The translations under genes were made by a program, and so were the position numbers. Below the pieces are notes generated by a model that worked only from the letters and a program-made list of their open reading frames with translations, had not been told where the DNA came from and made no database searches. DNA of 64,000 bases from Streptomyces sp. NK15101 (lineage in GTDB: Bacteria > Actinomycetota > Actinomycetes > Streptomycetales > Streptomycetaceae), in assembly GCF_020400725.1 (NCBI RefSeq), contig NZ_JAINVG010000002.1, positions 62,001 to 126,000 on the forward strand, read 5' to 3'. Of the stretch, positions 51,583 through 61,146 are shown piece after piece (within the stretch, counting starts at the first letter, position 1; each line of letters begins with the position of its first letter).

Positions 51583-51685
51583 CCGCGCACCTCTCCTCAG
51601 ATCCTCGGATTTACGTACAAGCGGCGTAAACGTCGCACCACGAGGACCGGGGGTCGTCAGCGACAAGCGGCATGTGCACGTTCTG

Positions 51686-51701
51686 TCACCGGAACCGGTG
51701 A
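51686..51701. promoter_or_regulatory. 16-bp palindrome in the divergent deacetylase/SulP region
   Basis: TCACCGG-AA-CCGGTGA is a perfect inverted repeat 104 bases upstream of the deacetylase start and 168 bases upstream of the SulP gene. It could be an operator. The rest of the 286-base region is AT-richer than its surroundings near 51700-51770, as expected for promoters. Confidence 0.4.
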
Positions 51702-51868
51702 ATCATTGCCCCGTTTGCCCCGAAAATAATGCCGGACTCTTTACTCTTCATTACGATCCATTTACCGAGCGTTGATCCTCCACCCCGCCACGTCGGAGGT
51801 CTCGCCTGACGTCCCGCCACTGCACCCCGCACGAGCCGCGACCACGCTGCCCCGGAGGAGACGGGAAC

Positions 51869-54223
51869 ATGACCCTCTGCACCCCTGCCCGCACGACCAA
51901 CCGGCCCCGGATCCAGCGGCCCCACAGCCCGCCGGAAGGGCCCCGCCGGTTCCGCCTCGCCGGCGCCGACGTCTCCGCGTCCATCGCCGTCTTCCTGATC
52001 GCGCTGCCGCTCTCCCTCGGCATCGCACTCGCCACCGGAGCCCCGCTCCAGGCCGGCCTGGTGGCCGCCGCCGTCGGCGGCCTCGTCGCCGGCCGTTTCG
52101 GCGGCGCCCCGCTCCAGGTGAGCGGCCCCGCCGCCGGGCTCACCGTCGTGACCGCCGAGCTCATCCAGCGGTACGGCTGGCGCACCACCTGCGCCATCAC
52201 CGCCCTCGCCGGTCTCTCCCAACTCGCCCTTTCGGCCCTGCGCGTGGCCCGATCGGCGCTCGCCGTCTCGCCCGCGATCGTGCACGGCATGCTGGGCGGC
52301 ATCGGCGTCACCATCGCCCTCGCCCAGCTCCACATCGTGCTCGGCGGCACCCCGCAGAGCTCCGCCGTGGACAACTTCCTCGGTCTGCCGGCCCAGTTGG
52401 CGCGCGCCCACCCGGAGGCGCTCGCCATCAGCGCCCTCACCGTGGCCGTGCTGCTGTGCTGGCCGCGCCTGCCGGGCCGTGCGGGGCGGCTCGTACGGAA
52501 GGTTCCCGCCGCGCTCGTCGCGGTGGCGGGAGCGACGGCGGCGGCCGCCTTCGCCGGGCTCGCCGTGCCGCGCGTGGACCTGCCGTCCTGGAGCAGTCAC
52601 GCCCTGCCCGGCCTGCCCGAGGGCCCTGTCCTCGGCATCGCGGCCGGCGTGCTCACGATCACGCTCGTCACCAGCGTGCAGTCACTGCTGTCGGCCGTCG
52701 CGGTCGACAAGCTGGTCGCCGCCCGAGGGGACAGCGGCCGGGGCATCCCCCGGTCCCGTCTCGACCGCGAGCTCGCCGGACAGGGCGCGGCCAACCTGGT
52801 CTCAGGGGCGCTCGGCGGCCTGCCGGTCGCCGGGGTCGCGGTCCGCAGCGTCGCCAACGTCTCGGCGGGCGCGGTGAGTCGCGCCTCGACCATGCTGCAC
52901 GGCCTGTGGATCGTGCTCGCGGCCCTGCTGCTCGTGCCGGTGCTCGACCTGATCCCGCTGCCCGCGCTCGCCGCCCTCGTCATGGTGGTCGGCATCCAGA
53001 TGGTGAACATCACCCACATCCGTACGGTCACCCGGCACCGTGAGGTCATCGTCTACGCGGTGACGCTGACCGGGGTCGTCCTCGTCGGCATCCTGGAGGG
53101 CGTCGCCCTCGGCATCGCCGTGGCCATCGCGGTCTCGCTGCACCGGCTCGCCCGCACCCGGATCACCCGGGAGGAGCGGGACGGCCGCCACCTGCTGCAC
53201 GTCCGGGGGCAGCTGACCTTCCTCGCCGTGCCCCGGCTCAGCCGGGCGCTGCACCAACTGCCGCGCGGTTCCGACGTGGTGGTCGAGCTCGACGGGTCCT
53301 TCATGGACCACGCCGCCTACGAGACGCTGAGCGACTGGACCACCGGACACCTCGCCCACGGCGGGACGGTCGAGACCACCGGGCCCTCCGGTGTCCGGAT
53401 CGCCGACCCCGCGCCCGTCACCGACTCCGCCTCGCACCCCTGCTGCCGTCCCTGGACGCCCTGGCACAACCACCAGTGCGGGGAGGAACCCACCGGCACC
53501 GCCGAGCCGGCCGAGACCGGACAGATGACGGGACTGCGCCTCGCGAGCGGCATCGGCAAGTTCCAGCGGAACACCGCCCCGCTGGTGCGGGACGAGCTCG
53601 CGCGGCTCGCCCGGGAGGGACAGCGGCCCTCTCAGCTCTTCCTGACCTGCGCCGACTCCCGTCTCGTCACCAGCATGATCACCTCCAGCGGCCCGGGCGA
53701 CCTCTTCACCGTGCGCAACGTCGGCAATCTCGTCCCGCTCCCCGGCGAGGAGAGCGGGGACGACTCGGTGGCGGCGGCGATCGAGTACGCGGTGGAGGTG
53801 CTGCAGGTCGAGTCGATCACCGTCTGCGGCCACTCCGGCTGCGGCGCGATGCAGGCGCTGCTCAACGGCAGCCCGGACGACCCGCCGTCCCCGCTCCGGC
53901 GCTGGCTGCGCCACGGACGGCCCAGCCTGGAGCGGATGGCGAGTCGGCGACACGCCTGGGCCCGGATCGCCGGGCGCCTTCCGGCCGACGCGGTCGAGCA
54001 GCTCTGTCTGACCAACGTGGTCCAGCAGCTGGAGCACCTGCGGGCGTACGAGCCGGTCGCGCGCCGGCTGGCCGAAGGCACGCTCACGCTGCACGGCGTG
54101 TACTTCCACGTGGGCGAGGCGCAGGCGTACCTGCTCTCCGGGACGGACGAGGTGCACGGCTACGACGACGTCTTCACCCGGGTCATGCCGACGGACCACC
54201 TGGAGACGGCGCGCGCGTCCTGA
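51869..54223 (+). CDS. SulP-type anion transporter fused to STAS and beta-carbonic anhydrase domains
   Basis: A 784-residue protein. Residues 30-425 form a SulP transporter core with about ten or more helices and the signature region GLTVVTAELIQRYG. Residues about 440-510 form a STAS domain. Residues 550-770 form a beta-carbonic anhydrase with zinc ligands C594, H655 and C658 (CADSR and GHSGCG) and the D596/R598 dyad. The likely job is bicarbonate uptake coupled to CO2/bicarbonate interconversion. A Cys/His-rich linker (C525, C526, H533, H535, C537) joins the STAS and anhydrase parts. The ATG at 51869 has GGAGGAGA upstream. A strong terminator follows. Confidence 0.93.
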   Translation: MTLCTPARTTNRPRIQRPHSPPEGPRRFRLAGADVSASIAVFLIALPLSLGIALATGAPLQAGLVAAAVGGLVAGRFGGAPLQVSGPAAGLTVVTAELIQRYGWRTTCAITALAGLSQLALSALRVARSALAVSPAIVHGMLGGIGVTIALAQLHIVLGGTPQSSAVDNFLGLPAQLARAHPEALAISALTVAVLLCWPRLPGRAGRLVRKVPAALVAVAGATAAAAFAGLAVPRVDLPSWSSHALPGLPEGPVLGIAAGVLTITLVTSVQSLLSAVAVDKLVAARGDSGRGIPRSRLDRELAGQGAANLVSGALGGLPVAGVAVRSVANVSAGAVSRASTMLHGLWIVLAALLLVPVLDLIPLPALAALVMVVGIQMVNITHIRTVTRHREVIVYAVTLTGVVLVGILEGVALGIAVAIAVSLHRLARTRITREERDGRHLLHVRGQLTFLAVPRLSRALHQLPRGSDVVVELDGSFMDHAAYETLSDWTTGHLAHGGTVETTGPSGVRIADPAPVTDSASHPCCRPWTPWHNHQCGEEPTGTAEPAETGQMTGLRLASGIGKFQRNTAPLVRDELARLAREGQRPSQLFLTCADSRLVTSMITSSGPGDLFTVRNVGNLVPLPGEESGDDSVAAAIEYAVEVLQVESITVCGHSGCGAMQALLNGSPDDPPSPLRRWLRHGRPSLERMASRRHAWARIAGRLPADAVEQLCLTNVVQQLEHLRAYEPVARRLAEGTLTLHGVYFHVGEAQAYLLSGTDEVHGYDDVFTRVMPTDHLETARAS

Positions 54224-54290
54224 ACCGGCGACCGCGACGCCGGCGGCGTGCGCGTCCTGAACCTTTCGGCCCTCCCGGACGTGAGACTGT

Positions 54291-54328
54291 GTGGCCCCTT
54301 CTCCCACCGCTCGGGAAGAAGGGGCCAC
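54291..54328 (+). terminator. Terminator after the SulP fusion gene
   Basis: A perfect 12-bp stem (GTGGCCCCTTCT / AGAAGGGGCCAC) with a 14-base loop, 67 bases past the stop. Confidence 0.8.
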
Positions 54329-54453
54329 CGCGCGTCAGGCCACTCACAGGTCTAAACCAATTTCCTGGATGCTCTTGTCACCCGGGCATCTGACTGGTGA
54401 GCTATGACGCGGGACACATACGCACAGAGGACGCCCTGGGAAAGGGAGATGTC

Positions 54454-56409
54454 GTGAGCAACGAATCCTTGGCCAACCTGCTCAAGGAAGAGCGGCGGTT
54501 CGCGCCGCCCACCGAGCTGGCCGCGGACGCCAATGTGACGGCGGAGGCGTACGAGCAGGCCAAGGCGGACAGGCTGGGCTTCTGGGCCGAGCAGGCCAGG
54601 CGTCTCAGCTGGGCCACCGAGCCGACCGAGACCCTCGACTGGTCGAACCCGCCGTTCGCCAAGTGGTTCGCGGACGGCGAGCTGAACGTGGCGTACAACT
54701 GCGTCGACCGGCACGTCGAGGCCGGCCACGGCGACCGGGTCGCCATCCACTTCGAGGGCGAGCCCGGCGACAGCCGCGCGATCACCTACGCCGAGCTCAA
54801 GGACGAGGTCTCCAAGGCCGCCAACGCCCTGATCGAGCTGGGCGTCCGCAAGGGCGACCGGGTCGCCGTCTACCTGCCGATGATCCCCGAGGCGGCCGTC
54901 ACCATGCTGGCCTGCGCCCGCATCGGCGCCGCCCACTCGGTGGTCTTCGGCGGCTTCTCGGCCGACGCCGTGGCCTCCCGCATCCAGGACGCCGACGCCA
55001 AGGTGGTCGTCACCGCCGACGGCGGCTACCGCCGCGGCAAGCCGAGCGCCCTCAAGCCGGCCATCGACGAGGCCGTCGCCAAGTGCCCGCAGGTCGAGCA
55101 CGTCCTCGTGGTCCGCCGCACGGGCCAGGACACCTCCTTCACCGAGGGCCGGGACGTCTGGTGGGACGACGTCGTCGCCCGTCAGTCCGCCGAGCACACC
55201 CCGGAGGCCTTCCCGGCGGAGCACCCGCTCTTCATCCTCTACACCTCCGGCACCACGGGGAAGCCGAAGGGCATCCTGCACACCTCGGGCGGCTACCTCA
55301 CCCAGGCCGCCTACACCCACCACGCCGTCTTCGACCTCAAGCCGGAGAGCGACGTCTACTGGTGCACCGCCGACATCGGCTGGGTCACCGGACACTCGTA
55401 CATCGTCTACGGCCCGCTGGCCAACGGCGCGACGCAGGTCATGTACGAGGGCACCCCGGACACCCCGCATCAGGGACGGTTCTGGGAGATCGTGCAGAAG
55501 TACGGCGTCACGATCCTCTACACGGCGCCCACCGCGATCCGCACGTTCATGAAGTGGGGAGACGACATCCCCGCGAAGTTCGACCTCTCCAGCCTCCGCG
55601 TGCTCGGCTCCGTCGGCGAGCCGATCAACCCCGAGGCCTGGGTCTGGTACCGCGAGCACATCGGCGCCGGCAAGACCCCGATCGTGGACACCTGGTGGCA
55701 GACCGAGACCGGCGCGATGATGATCTCGCCGCTGCCGGGCGTCACCGAGACCAAGCCGGGCTCCGCCCAGCGCCCGCTGCCGGGCATCTCCGCCACCGTC
55801 GTCGACGACGAGGCGAACGAGGTCCCGAACGGCGGCGGCGGTTACCTGGTCCTCACCGAGCCGTGGCCGTCGATGCTCCGCACCATCTGGGGCGACGACC
55901 AGCGCTACGTCGACACGTACTGGTCCCGCTTCGAGGGCAAGTACTTCGCCGGTGACGGCGCCAAGAAGGACGAGGACGGCGACATCTGGCTGCTGGGCCG
56001 GGTCGACGACGTCATGCTCGTCTCGGGCCACAACATCTCGACGACCGAGGTCGAATCGGCCCTCGTCTCGCACCCGTCCGTCGCCGAGGCGGCCGTCGTC
56101 GGCGCCGCCGACGAGACGACCGGTCAGGCGATCGTCGCCTTCGTCATCCTGCGCGGTACGGCGAGCGAGGACGAGAACCTGGTCGCCGAGCTGCGCAACC
56201 ACGTGGGCGCGACCCTCGGCCCGATCGCCAAGCCGAAGCGGATCCTGCCGGTGGCGGAGCTGCCGAAGACCCGCTCGGGCAAGATCATGCGCCGTCTGCT
56301 GCGCGACGTCGCGGAGAACCGCGAGCTGGGTGACGTCACCACCCTGACCGACTCCTCGGTCATGTCGCTCATCCAGGACCAGCTGCCGGCGACGTCCAGC
56401 GAGGACTGA
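54454..56409 (+). CDS. acsA: Acetyl-CoA synthetase
   Basis: A 651-residue AMP-forming enzyme converting acetate, ATP and CoA to acetyl-CoA. It has the phosphate loop [20 protein letters not shown], the acetate pocket with [14 protein letters not shown] and [12 protein letters not shown], and the regulatory lysine in [13 protein letters not shown], which is acetylated in this family. The size matches the family exactly with the GTG at 54454, which follows an AAGGGAGA ribosome site. A longer frame from 54397 is not needed. The gene is monocistronic with its own terminator. Use of acetate in primary metabolism is the main role. Confidence 0.97.
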   Translation: MSNESLANLLKEERRFAPPTELAADANVTAEAYEQAKADRLGFWAEQARRLSWATEPTETLDWSNPPFAKWFADGELNVAYNCVDRHVEAGHGDRVAIHFEGEPGDSRAITYAELKDEVSKAANALIELGVRKGDRVAVYLPMIPEAAVTMLACARIGAAHSVVFGGFSADAVASRIQDADAKVVVTADGGYRRGKPSALKPAIDEAVAKCPQVEHVLVVRRTGQDTSFTEGRDVWWDDVVARQSAEHTPEAFPAEHPLFILYTSGTTGKPKGILHTSGGYLTQAAYTHHAVFDLKPESDVYWCTADIGWVTGHSYIVYGPLANGATQVMYEGTPDTPHQGRFWEIVQKYGVTILYTAPTAIRTFMKWGDDIPAKFDLSSLRVLGSVGEPINPEAWVWYREHIGAGKTPIVDTWWQTETGAMMISPLPGVTETKPGSAQRPLPGISATVVDDEANEVPNGGGGYLVLTEPWPSMLRTIWGDDQRYVDTYWSRFEGKYFAGDGAKKDEDGDIWLLGRVDDVMLVSGHNISTTEVESALVSHPSVAEAAVVGAADETTGQAIVAFVILRGTASEDENLVAELRNHVGATLGPIAKPKRILPVAELPKTRSGKIMRRLLRDVAENRELGDVTTLTDSSVMSLIQDQLPATSSED

Positions 56410-56427
56410 TCCCCACGCCCTGAAGGA

Positions 56428-56456
56428 CGCCCGCCCCGAGACGCTCGGGGCGGGCG
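56428..56456 (+). terminator. Terminator after acsA
   Basis: A perfect 13-bp stem (CGCCCGCCCCGAG and its complement) with an ACG loop followed by TTCG, 18 bases past the stop. Confidence 0.85.
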
Positions 56457-56642
56457 TTCGCGTACCCCTGCACCCGACGGGACGAAAGTCCCACATCTCC
56501 CTAAAGTGAATCTCGCCGGACACACCCCGGGCTCGTTAGGTAAGGTAAGGATCGCGTCAGGAACGCGACAGAAAGATCCAGGTGAGCCGGGAAGTCTGGT
56601 CGGCATGTGCTTTGCCCTGCCTGCCCGACGGAGGTCTCCCAC

Positions 56643-58031
56643 GTGCCCGTGTCCCACGACCGCAAGTTCCTCGACCGTCTCTCGCTGCCCGAGCGACGGT
56701 ACATCGCCGACGCCCTGCGCACCGAGACCGTCGGCGGCGTCCTGCTGCTCCTCGCCGCCGTCGCCGCCCTCGTCTGGGCGAACACGTTCGGCGCCGGCTA
56801 CGAGTCCGTGCGGGACTTCCACATAGGCCCCGCCGCCCTCGGCCTCGACCTGTCGATCCAGCACTGGGCCGCCGACGGCCTCCTCGCGATCTTCTTCTTC
56901 GTCGCCGGCATCGAGCTCAAGCGCGAGCTCGTCGCGGGCGAGCTGCGCGACCCCAAGGCCGCGGCGCTCCCCGTCGTCGCCGCGCTCTGCGGCATGGCGG
57001 CGCCCGCCCTCGTCTACACCCTGGTCAACGTCATCGGCGACGGCTCACCGGACGGCTGGGCCGTGCCCACCGCGACCGACATCGCCTTCGCGCTCGCCGT
57101 CCTCGCCGTCATCGGCACCTCGCTGCCGTCCGCGCTGCGCGCCTTCCTGCTCACCCTCGCCGTCGTCGACGACCTGTTCGCGATCCTGATCATCGCGATC
57201 TTCTTCACCAGCGACCTGAACTTCGCCGCGCTCGGCGGCGCCGTCGCCGGGCTCCTCGTCTTCTGGCTGCTGCTCCGCAAGGGAGTCCGCGGCTGGTACG
57301 TGTACGTGCCGCTGGCCCTGGTCGTCTGGGGCCTGATGTACAACAGCGGCGTCCACGCCACCATCGCCGGCGTCGCCATGGGCCTGATGCTCCGCTGCAC
57401 CACCCGGGAGGGTGAGGAGCACTCCCCCGGCGAGCACATCGAGCACCTGGTCCGGCCGTTCTCGGCCGGGTTCGCCGTGCCCCTCTTCGCTCTCTTCTCC
57501 GCCGGTGTGAGCGTCTCCGGCGGCGCGATCCACGACGTCTTCACCCAGCCGGTCACCCTCGGCGTGGTCCTCGGCCTCGTCGTCGGCAAGGCGATCGGCA
57601 TCTTCGGCGGCACCTGGCTCGCCGCCCGCTTCACCCGGGCGGAGCTCAACCCGGACCTGGCCTGGCCGGACGTGTTCGCCGTCGCCACCCTCGCCGGGAT
57701 CGGCTTCACCGTCTCGCTCCTCATCGGCGAACTCGCCTTCGCCGGGGACGCCGCCCTCACCGACGAGGTGAAGGCCGCCGTCCTGATCGGCTCGCTCCTC
57801 GCGGCCGTCCTCGCCTCCGTCCTGCTGAAACTGCGGGTCCGGAAGTACCAGGCGCTCTGCGCCGACGAGGAGCGCGACGACGACGAGGACGGCATCCCCG
57901 ACATCTACGAACAGGACAACCCGGAGTACCACCTGAGGATGGCCGAGATCTACGAACGGAAGGCGGCGGAACACCGGCAGCGCGCCCAACTGGCGGGGGC
58001 ATCGCGCGACGGCGCCGACCGTCCGGCATGA
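56643..58031 (+). CDS. nhaA: Na+/H+ antiporter NhaA
   Basis: A 462-residue antiporter with about twelve helices that exports sodium in exchange for protons. The paired aspartates of the ion site are in TLAVVDDLFAILII. Other NhaA marks are WAVPTATDIAFALAVLAVIG and VHATIAGVAMGLML, followed by helices around GIGFTVSLLIGELAF. The C-terminus carries an acidic extension (EERDDDEDGIPDIYEQDNPE) beyond the usual length of about 390-420. The GTG at 56643 is chosen because GGAGG lies 8 bases upstream; the next GTG at 56649 is possible. It heads a run of three same-strand genes. Confidence 0.95.
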   Translation: MPVSHDRKFLDRLSLPERRYIADALRTETVGGVLLLLAAVAALVWANTFGAGYESVRDFHIGPAALGLDLSIQHWAADGLLAIFFFVAGIELKRELVAGELRDPKAAALPVVAALCGMAAPALVYTLVNVIGDGSPDGWAVPTATDIAFALAVLAVIGTSLPSALRAFLLTLAVVDDLFAILIIAIFFTSDLNFAALGGAVAGLLVFWLLLRKGVRGWYVYVPLALVVWGLMYNSGVHATIAGVAMGLMLRCTTREGEEHSPGEHIEHLVRPFSAGFAVPLFALFSAGVSVSGGAIHDVFTQPVTLGVVLGLVVGKAIGIFGGTWLAARFTRAELNPDLAWPDVFAVATLAGIGFTVSLLIGELAFAGDAALTDEVKAAVLIGSLLAAVLASVLLKLRVRKYQALCADEERDDDEDGIPDIYEQDNPEYHLRMAEIYERKAAEHRQRAQLAGASRDGADRPA

Positions 58032-58069
58032 TCTGAGTCGGACCGTAGACAGAAGGAGAGGGAGCAGCG

Positions 58070-58555
58070 ATGAGCGACCCGTTCGACGGCACCGAGCGCA
58101 GCCTCGGTCAGCTGGTCGCCTCGGCGACCGCCGAGATGTCCGCGCTGGTGCACGACGAGATCGCCCTGGCCAAGGCCGAGATCCGACAGGACGTCAAGCG
58201 TGGCGCGATCGGCAGCGCGGCGGGCATCGCGGCCGCCGTGGTGCTGCTCTTCTCGCTGCCGATGCTGAGCTTCGCGCTCGCGTACGCCATCAACACCTGG
58301 ACCGGAGGGCACAACGGCCACGGGGGCTGGAACCTCGTCTGGTGCTTCCTGCTGTCCTTCGCCTTCAACGTGCTGCTCGCGGGCCTCCTCGCGGTGATCG
58401 CGGTCGCCAAGTTCAAGAAGGTCAAGCCGCCGGAGAAGTCCATCGCCTCCGCCAAGCAGACGGCGGCGATCATGCAGAACGTGAAGCCGCACCCCCGTCC
58501 GGAGTCGCGCCCGGCGCTGGACAAGGCCTCCGTTGTGGCACGCTCGTCCGTATGA
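58070..58555 (+). CDS. Actinobacterial holin-superfamily membrane protein (Act_holin type)
   Basis: A 161-residue protein. An amphipathic N-terminal helix (LVASATAEMSALVHDEIALA) is followed by two hydrophobic helices (about 50-72 and 85-110) and a basic tail. This is the pattern of the 'phage holin family' of actinobacteria, a chromosomal membrane protein not tied to a prophage. The ATG at 58070 has AAGGAGAGGGAG ahead of it. It ends in an ATGA overlap with the epoxide-hydrolase-like gene, so the two are translated together. The function is unknown. Confidence 0.85.
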   Translation: MSDPFDGTERSLGQLVASATAEMSALVHDEIALAKAEIRQDVKRGAIGSAAGIAAAVVLLFSLPMLSFALAYAINTWTGGHNGHGGWNLVWCFLLSFAFNVLLAGLLAVIAVAKFKKVKPPEKSIASAKQTAAIMQNVKPHPRPESRPALDKASVVARSSV

Positions 58556-59487
58556 CCCTTCCCGAGAGCAGCGGCGGCAACGGCGGGCCCGTACGGCTCG
58601 ACGGGCCGTGGACGCACCGCGACGTGGCCGCCAACGGCGCCCGTTTCCACATCGCCGAGATGGGCGACGGCCCGCTGGTGCTGCTCCTGCACGGCTTCCC
58701 GCAGTTCTGGTGGACCTGGCGCCATCAGCTGCCCGCCCTCGCCGAGGCCGGGTTCCGGGCGGTCGCGATGGACCTGCGCGGGGTGGGCGGCAGCGACCGC
58801 ACACCACGGGGCTACGACCCCGCCAACCTGGCCCTCGACATCACCGGCGTCGTCCGCTCCCTGGGCGAGCCGGACGCGGCGCTCGTCGGGCACGACCTGG
58901 GCGGCTACCTCGCCTGGACGGCCGCCGTCATGCGGCCGAAGCTGGTGCGCCGGCTCGCGGTCTCCTCGATGCCGCACCCGCGCCGCTGGCGCTCGGCGAT
59001 GCTCTCCGACTTCGCCCAGTCGCGGGCCGGTTCGCACATCTGGGGCTTCCAGCGGCCGTGGCTGCCGGAGCGTCAGCTCGTCGCGGACGACGGCGCGCTC
59101 GTGGGCGAGCTGATCCGGGACTGGTCGGGTCCGAAGCCGGTCGACGAGGAGGCCGTCGAGGCGTACCGGCGGGCGATGTGCGTCCCGTCGACGGCGCACT
59201 GCTCGATCGAGCCGTACCGGTGGATGGTGCGGTCGCTGGCCCGGCCGGACGGCATCCAGTTCAACCGGCGCATGAAGCGTCCGGTCCGGGTGCCGACGCT
59301 CCATCTGCACGGCTCCCTGGACCCGGTGATGCGGACCCGCAGCGCGGCGGGGTCCGGCGAGTACGTGGAGGCGCCGTACCGCTGGCGGCTCTTCGACGGC
59401 CTCGGGCACTTCCCGCACGAGGAGGACCCGGTGGCCTTCACCACGGAGCTCGTCAACTGGCTGAAGGACCCCGAGCCCGACCGCTGA
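58552..59487 (+). CDS. Alpha/beta hydrolase of the epoxide hydrolase/dehalogenase type
   Basis: A 311-residue hydrolase. The oxyanion motif is LLHGFPQFWWTW, and the nucleophile elbow GHDLGG carries Asp rather than Ser, which points to an epoxide hydrolase or haloalkane-dehalogenase mechanism through an alkyl-enzyme ester. The acid and histidine are expected in GSLDPVM and GLGHFPHEEDP. A cap domain lies at about 140-230. The ATG at 58552 overlaps the previous stop. Its partner, a membrane protein of unknown role, gives no hint of the substrate. Confidence 0.9.
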   Translation: MTLPESSGGNGGPVRLDGPWTHRDVAANGARFHIAEMGDGPLVLLLHGFPQFWWTWRHQLPALAEAGFRAVAMDLRGVGGSDRTPRGYDPANLALDITGVVRSLGEPDAALVGHDLGGYLAWTAAVMRPKLVRRLAVSSMPHPRRWRSAMLSDFAQSRAGSHIWGFQRPWLPERQLVADDGALVGELIRDWSGPKPVDEEAVEAYRRAMCVPSTAHCSIEPYRWMVRSLARPDGIQFNRRMKRPVRVPTLHLHGSLDPVMRTRSAAGSGEYVEAPYRWRLFDGLGHFPHEEDPVAFTTELVNWLKDPEPDR

Positions 59488-59606
59488 GCACCCGTCACCC
59501 CGTCCGGCGCACAGGCATCCGTCGAACGGCCATGTGCCCCGCGCATACTCCAATTGGCGGGCCCGGGAGCGGTTACCGACCTTGGCCCCCGGGCAGAGGT
59601 CGAAGT

Positions 59607-59798
59607 ATGGGCTGGACGCACGACTACGGTGACACGACAGCACGCGACCGCCGCTCGGCCACGGGGCCGGGCTCCCGCGAGAGGGGTGGCCCGGCGGACG
59701 CGGGCTACGCGGTACCAGGGGTGGGGATCTCGCGCATCCTGCGCCGCCGGGCCCGCTGGGTCTCGGCCCGGCTGCGGCACCCCAGAAACACCCCGTAA
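59607..59798 (+). CDS. Small basic hypothetical protein
   Basis: A 63-residue protein, rich in Arg and Gly, beginning MGWTHDYGDTTARDRRS and ending in a cluster RRRARWVSARLRHPRN. It has no membrane helix or known motif. The ATG has AGAGG 8 bases upstream, and codon use in this frame shows the high third-position GC of a real Streptomyces gene. It follows the hydrolase by 119 bases. It could be chance, but the ribosome site and frame favour a gene. Confidence 0.45.
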   Translation: MGWTHDYGDTTARDRRSATGPGSRERGGPADAGYAVPGVGISRILRRRARWVSARLRHPRNTP

Positions 59799-59809
59799 GC
59801 CCCTGCGGG

Positions 59810-59877
59810 CCCGCCTCAGAGGCGAGCCCGCCTCAGGGGTGCGCCCGCCTCAGGGGTGCGCCCGCCCTCAGAGGGCG
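59810..59877. repeat. 17-bp tandem repeats (four copies) at the protease gene 3' end
   Basis: Units of CCCGCCTCAGGGGTGCG lie at 59810, 59827, 59844 and 59861; the middle two are identical, the outer two are variants. Each copy carries the TCA that on the minus strand reads TGA, and the stop codon of the MarP-like gene (59868-59870) is in the rightmost copy. Confidence 0.85.
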
Positions 59878-61067
59878 CAGGCCTGGGTGTCGACCTGCTG
59901 GTCGGCGGTACGGCCGCGCTCGATGTCCTCGCGGATCTCGTCGAACGTCAGGGCGTATCCGGTGTTCGCGTCGTCGAGGGAGCGGGCGAAGATCACGCCG
60001 TACACCTTGCCGTCCTCGGTGAGGAGCGGGCCGCCGGAGTTGCCCTGGCGGACCGTCGCGTACAGCGAGTACACGTCCCTGCGCACCTCGTCGCGGTGGT
60101 AGATGTCGGGGCCCTTGGCACTGATGCGGCCCCGTACACGGGCCGACCGCACGTCGTACGAGCCGTTCTCCGGGAAGCCGGCGACGATCGCGTCGTCGCC
60201 GCTGCGGGCGTCCTCGTCGGTGAAGGCCAGCGGCGTGGCCCTGAGGCCGGGCACGTCCAGGACGGCGATGTCGCGCCGCCAGTCGTAGAGCACGACCTTG
60301 GCGTCGTAGAGCCTGCCCTCGCCGCCTATCTGGACGGTCGGTTCGTCGACGCCGCCGACGACGTGGGCGTTGGTCATGACGCGGCGGTCGGCGAAGACGA
60401 AGCCGGTGCCCTCCAGGACCTTGCCGCAGCTCTGCGCGGTGCCGACGACCTTCACGATGGAGCGCTGCGCGCGGGCGGCGACGGGGCTGTCGGCGAGCGC
60501 CGGGTCGGGCGGGGTGACCGGGGTGATCGGCTCGTTCGCGAAGGGGCTGAAGACCTGGGGGAAGCCGCTGCGGGCCAGGGTGGAGCTGAAGTCGTCGAAC
60601 CAGCCCGAGGCCTGATCCGGCATCACCTGCTCCACGCCGAGCAGCACCTTGGAGTTCCGCACCTCCTTGCCCAGGGTGGGCAAGGAGGTGCGGGCGAGGG
60701 CGGAGCCGATCAGCCAGGCCACGAGCAGCATCGCGACGACGTTGACCAGGGCGCCGCCGGTGGCGTCCAGGGCGCGGGCCGGGGACCAGACGATGTGGCG
60801 GCGCAGCTTGTTGCCGAGGTGGGTGGTGAAGGCCTGGCCGACGGAGGCGCAGACGATGACCACCATCACGAAGACGACGGTGGCCGTCGTCGAGACCTCG
60901 CTGTGGTCGGTCAGCTGGTCCCAGAGGACCGGGAGCAGCAGGACGGCGACGAGACCGCCGCCGAGGAAGCCGATGACCGAGAGGATGCCGACGACGAATC
61001 CCTGGCGGTAACCGATGATCGCGAACCACACGGCGGCGAGCAGCAACAAGATGTCCAGCACGTTCAC
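59868..61067 (-). CDS. MarP-like membrane serine protease (CvpA plus trypsin domains)
   Basis: A 399-residue protein. Residues 1-120 have four membrane helices of the CvpA type. Residues about 185-390 are an extracytoplasmic chymotrypsin-fold protease with His in TNAHVVGG, Asp in RRDIAVLDV, and Ser in RQGNSGGPL. Cysteines in QSCGKV and QACAL could form the redox-sensitive disulfide known from the mycobacterial enzyme MarP, which protects against acid stress. The GTG at 61067 has GAGG 10 bases ahead; a TTG at 61073 and a GTG at 61061 are possible. Neighbouring nudix and nth genes read the same way, in the order known for other actinobacteria. Confidence 0.92.
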   Translation of the reverse strand: MNVLDILLLLAAVWFAIIGYRQGFVVGILSVIGFLGGGLVAVLLLPVLWDQLTDHSEVSTTATVVFVMVVIVCASVGQAFTTHLGNKLRRHIVWSPARALDATGGALVNVVAMLLVAWLIGSALARTSLPTLGKEVRNSKVLLGVEQVMPDQASGWFDDFSSTLARSGFPQVFSPFANEPITPVTPPDPALADSPVAARAQRSIVKVVGTAQSCGKVLEGTGFVFADRRVMTNAHVVGGVDEPTVQIGGEGRLYDAKVVLYDWRRDIAVLDVPGLRATPLAFTDEDARSGDDAIVAGFPENGSYDVRSARVRGRISAKGPDIYHRDEVRRDVYSLYATVRQGNSGGPLLTEDGKVYGVIFARSLDDANTGYALTFDEIREDIERGRTADQQVDTQACAL

Positions 61068-61146
61068 CGTCAATAGCCTCGCAGATTCGTTTCCGGTCGC
61101 CCGGGGTCGGCCGGCCCGAAGGCCGGTCCGCCCGGAGGTCAGCCTG

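Noticed and set aside
58070..58555. Prophage holin
   Set aside because: The family is a chromosomal actinobacterial membrane protein; no lysin, capsid or integrase gene is near and the neighbours are housekeeping genes.
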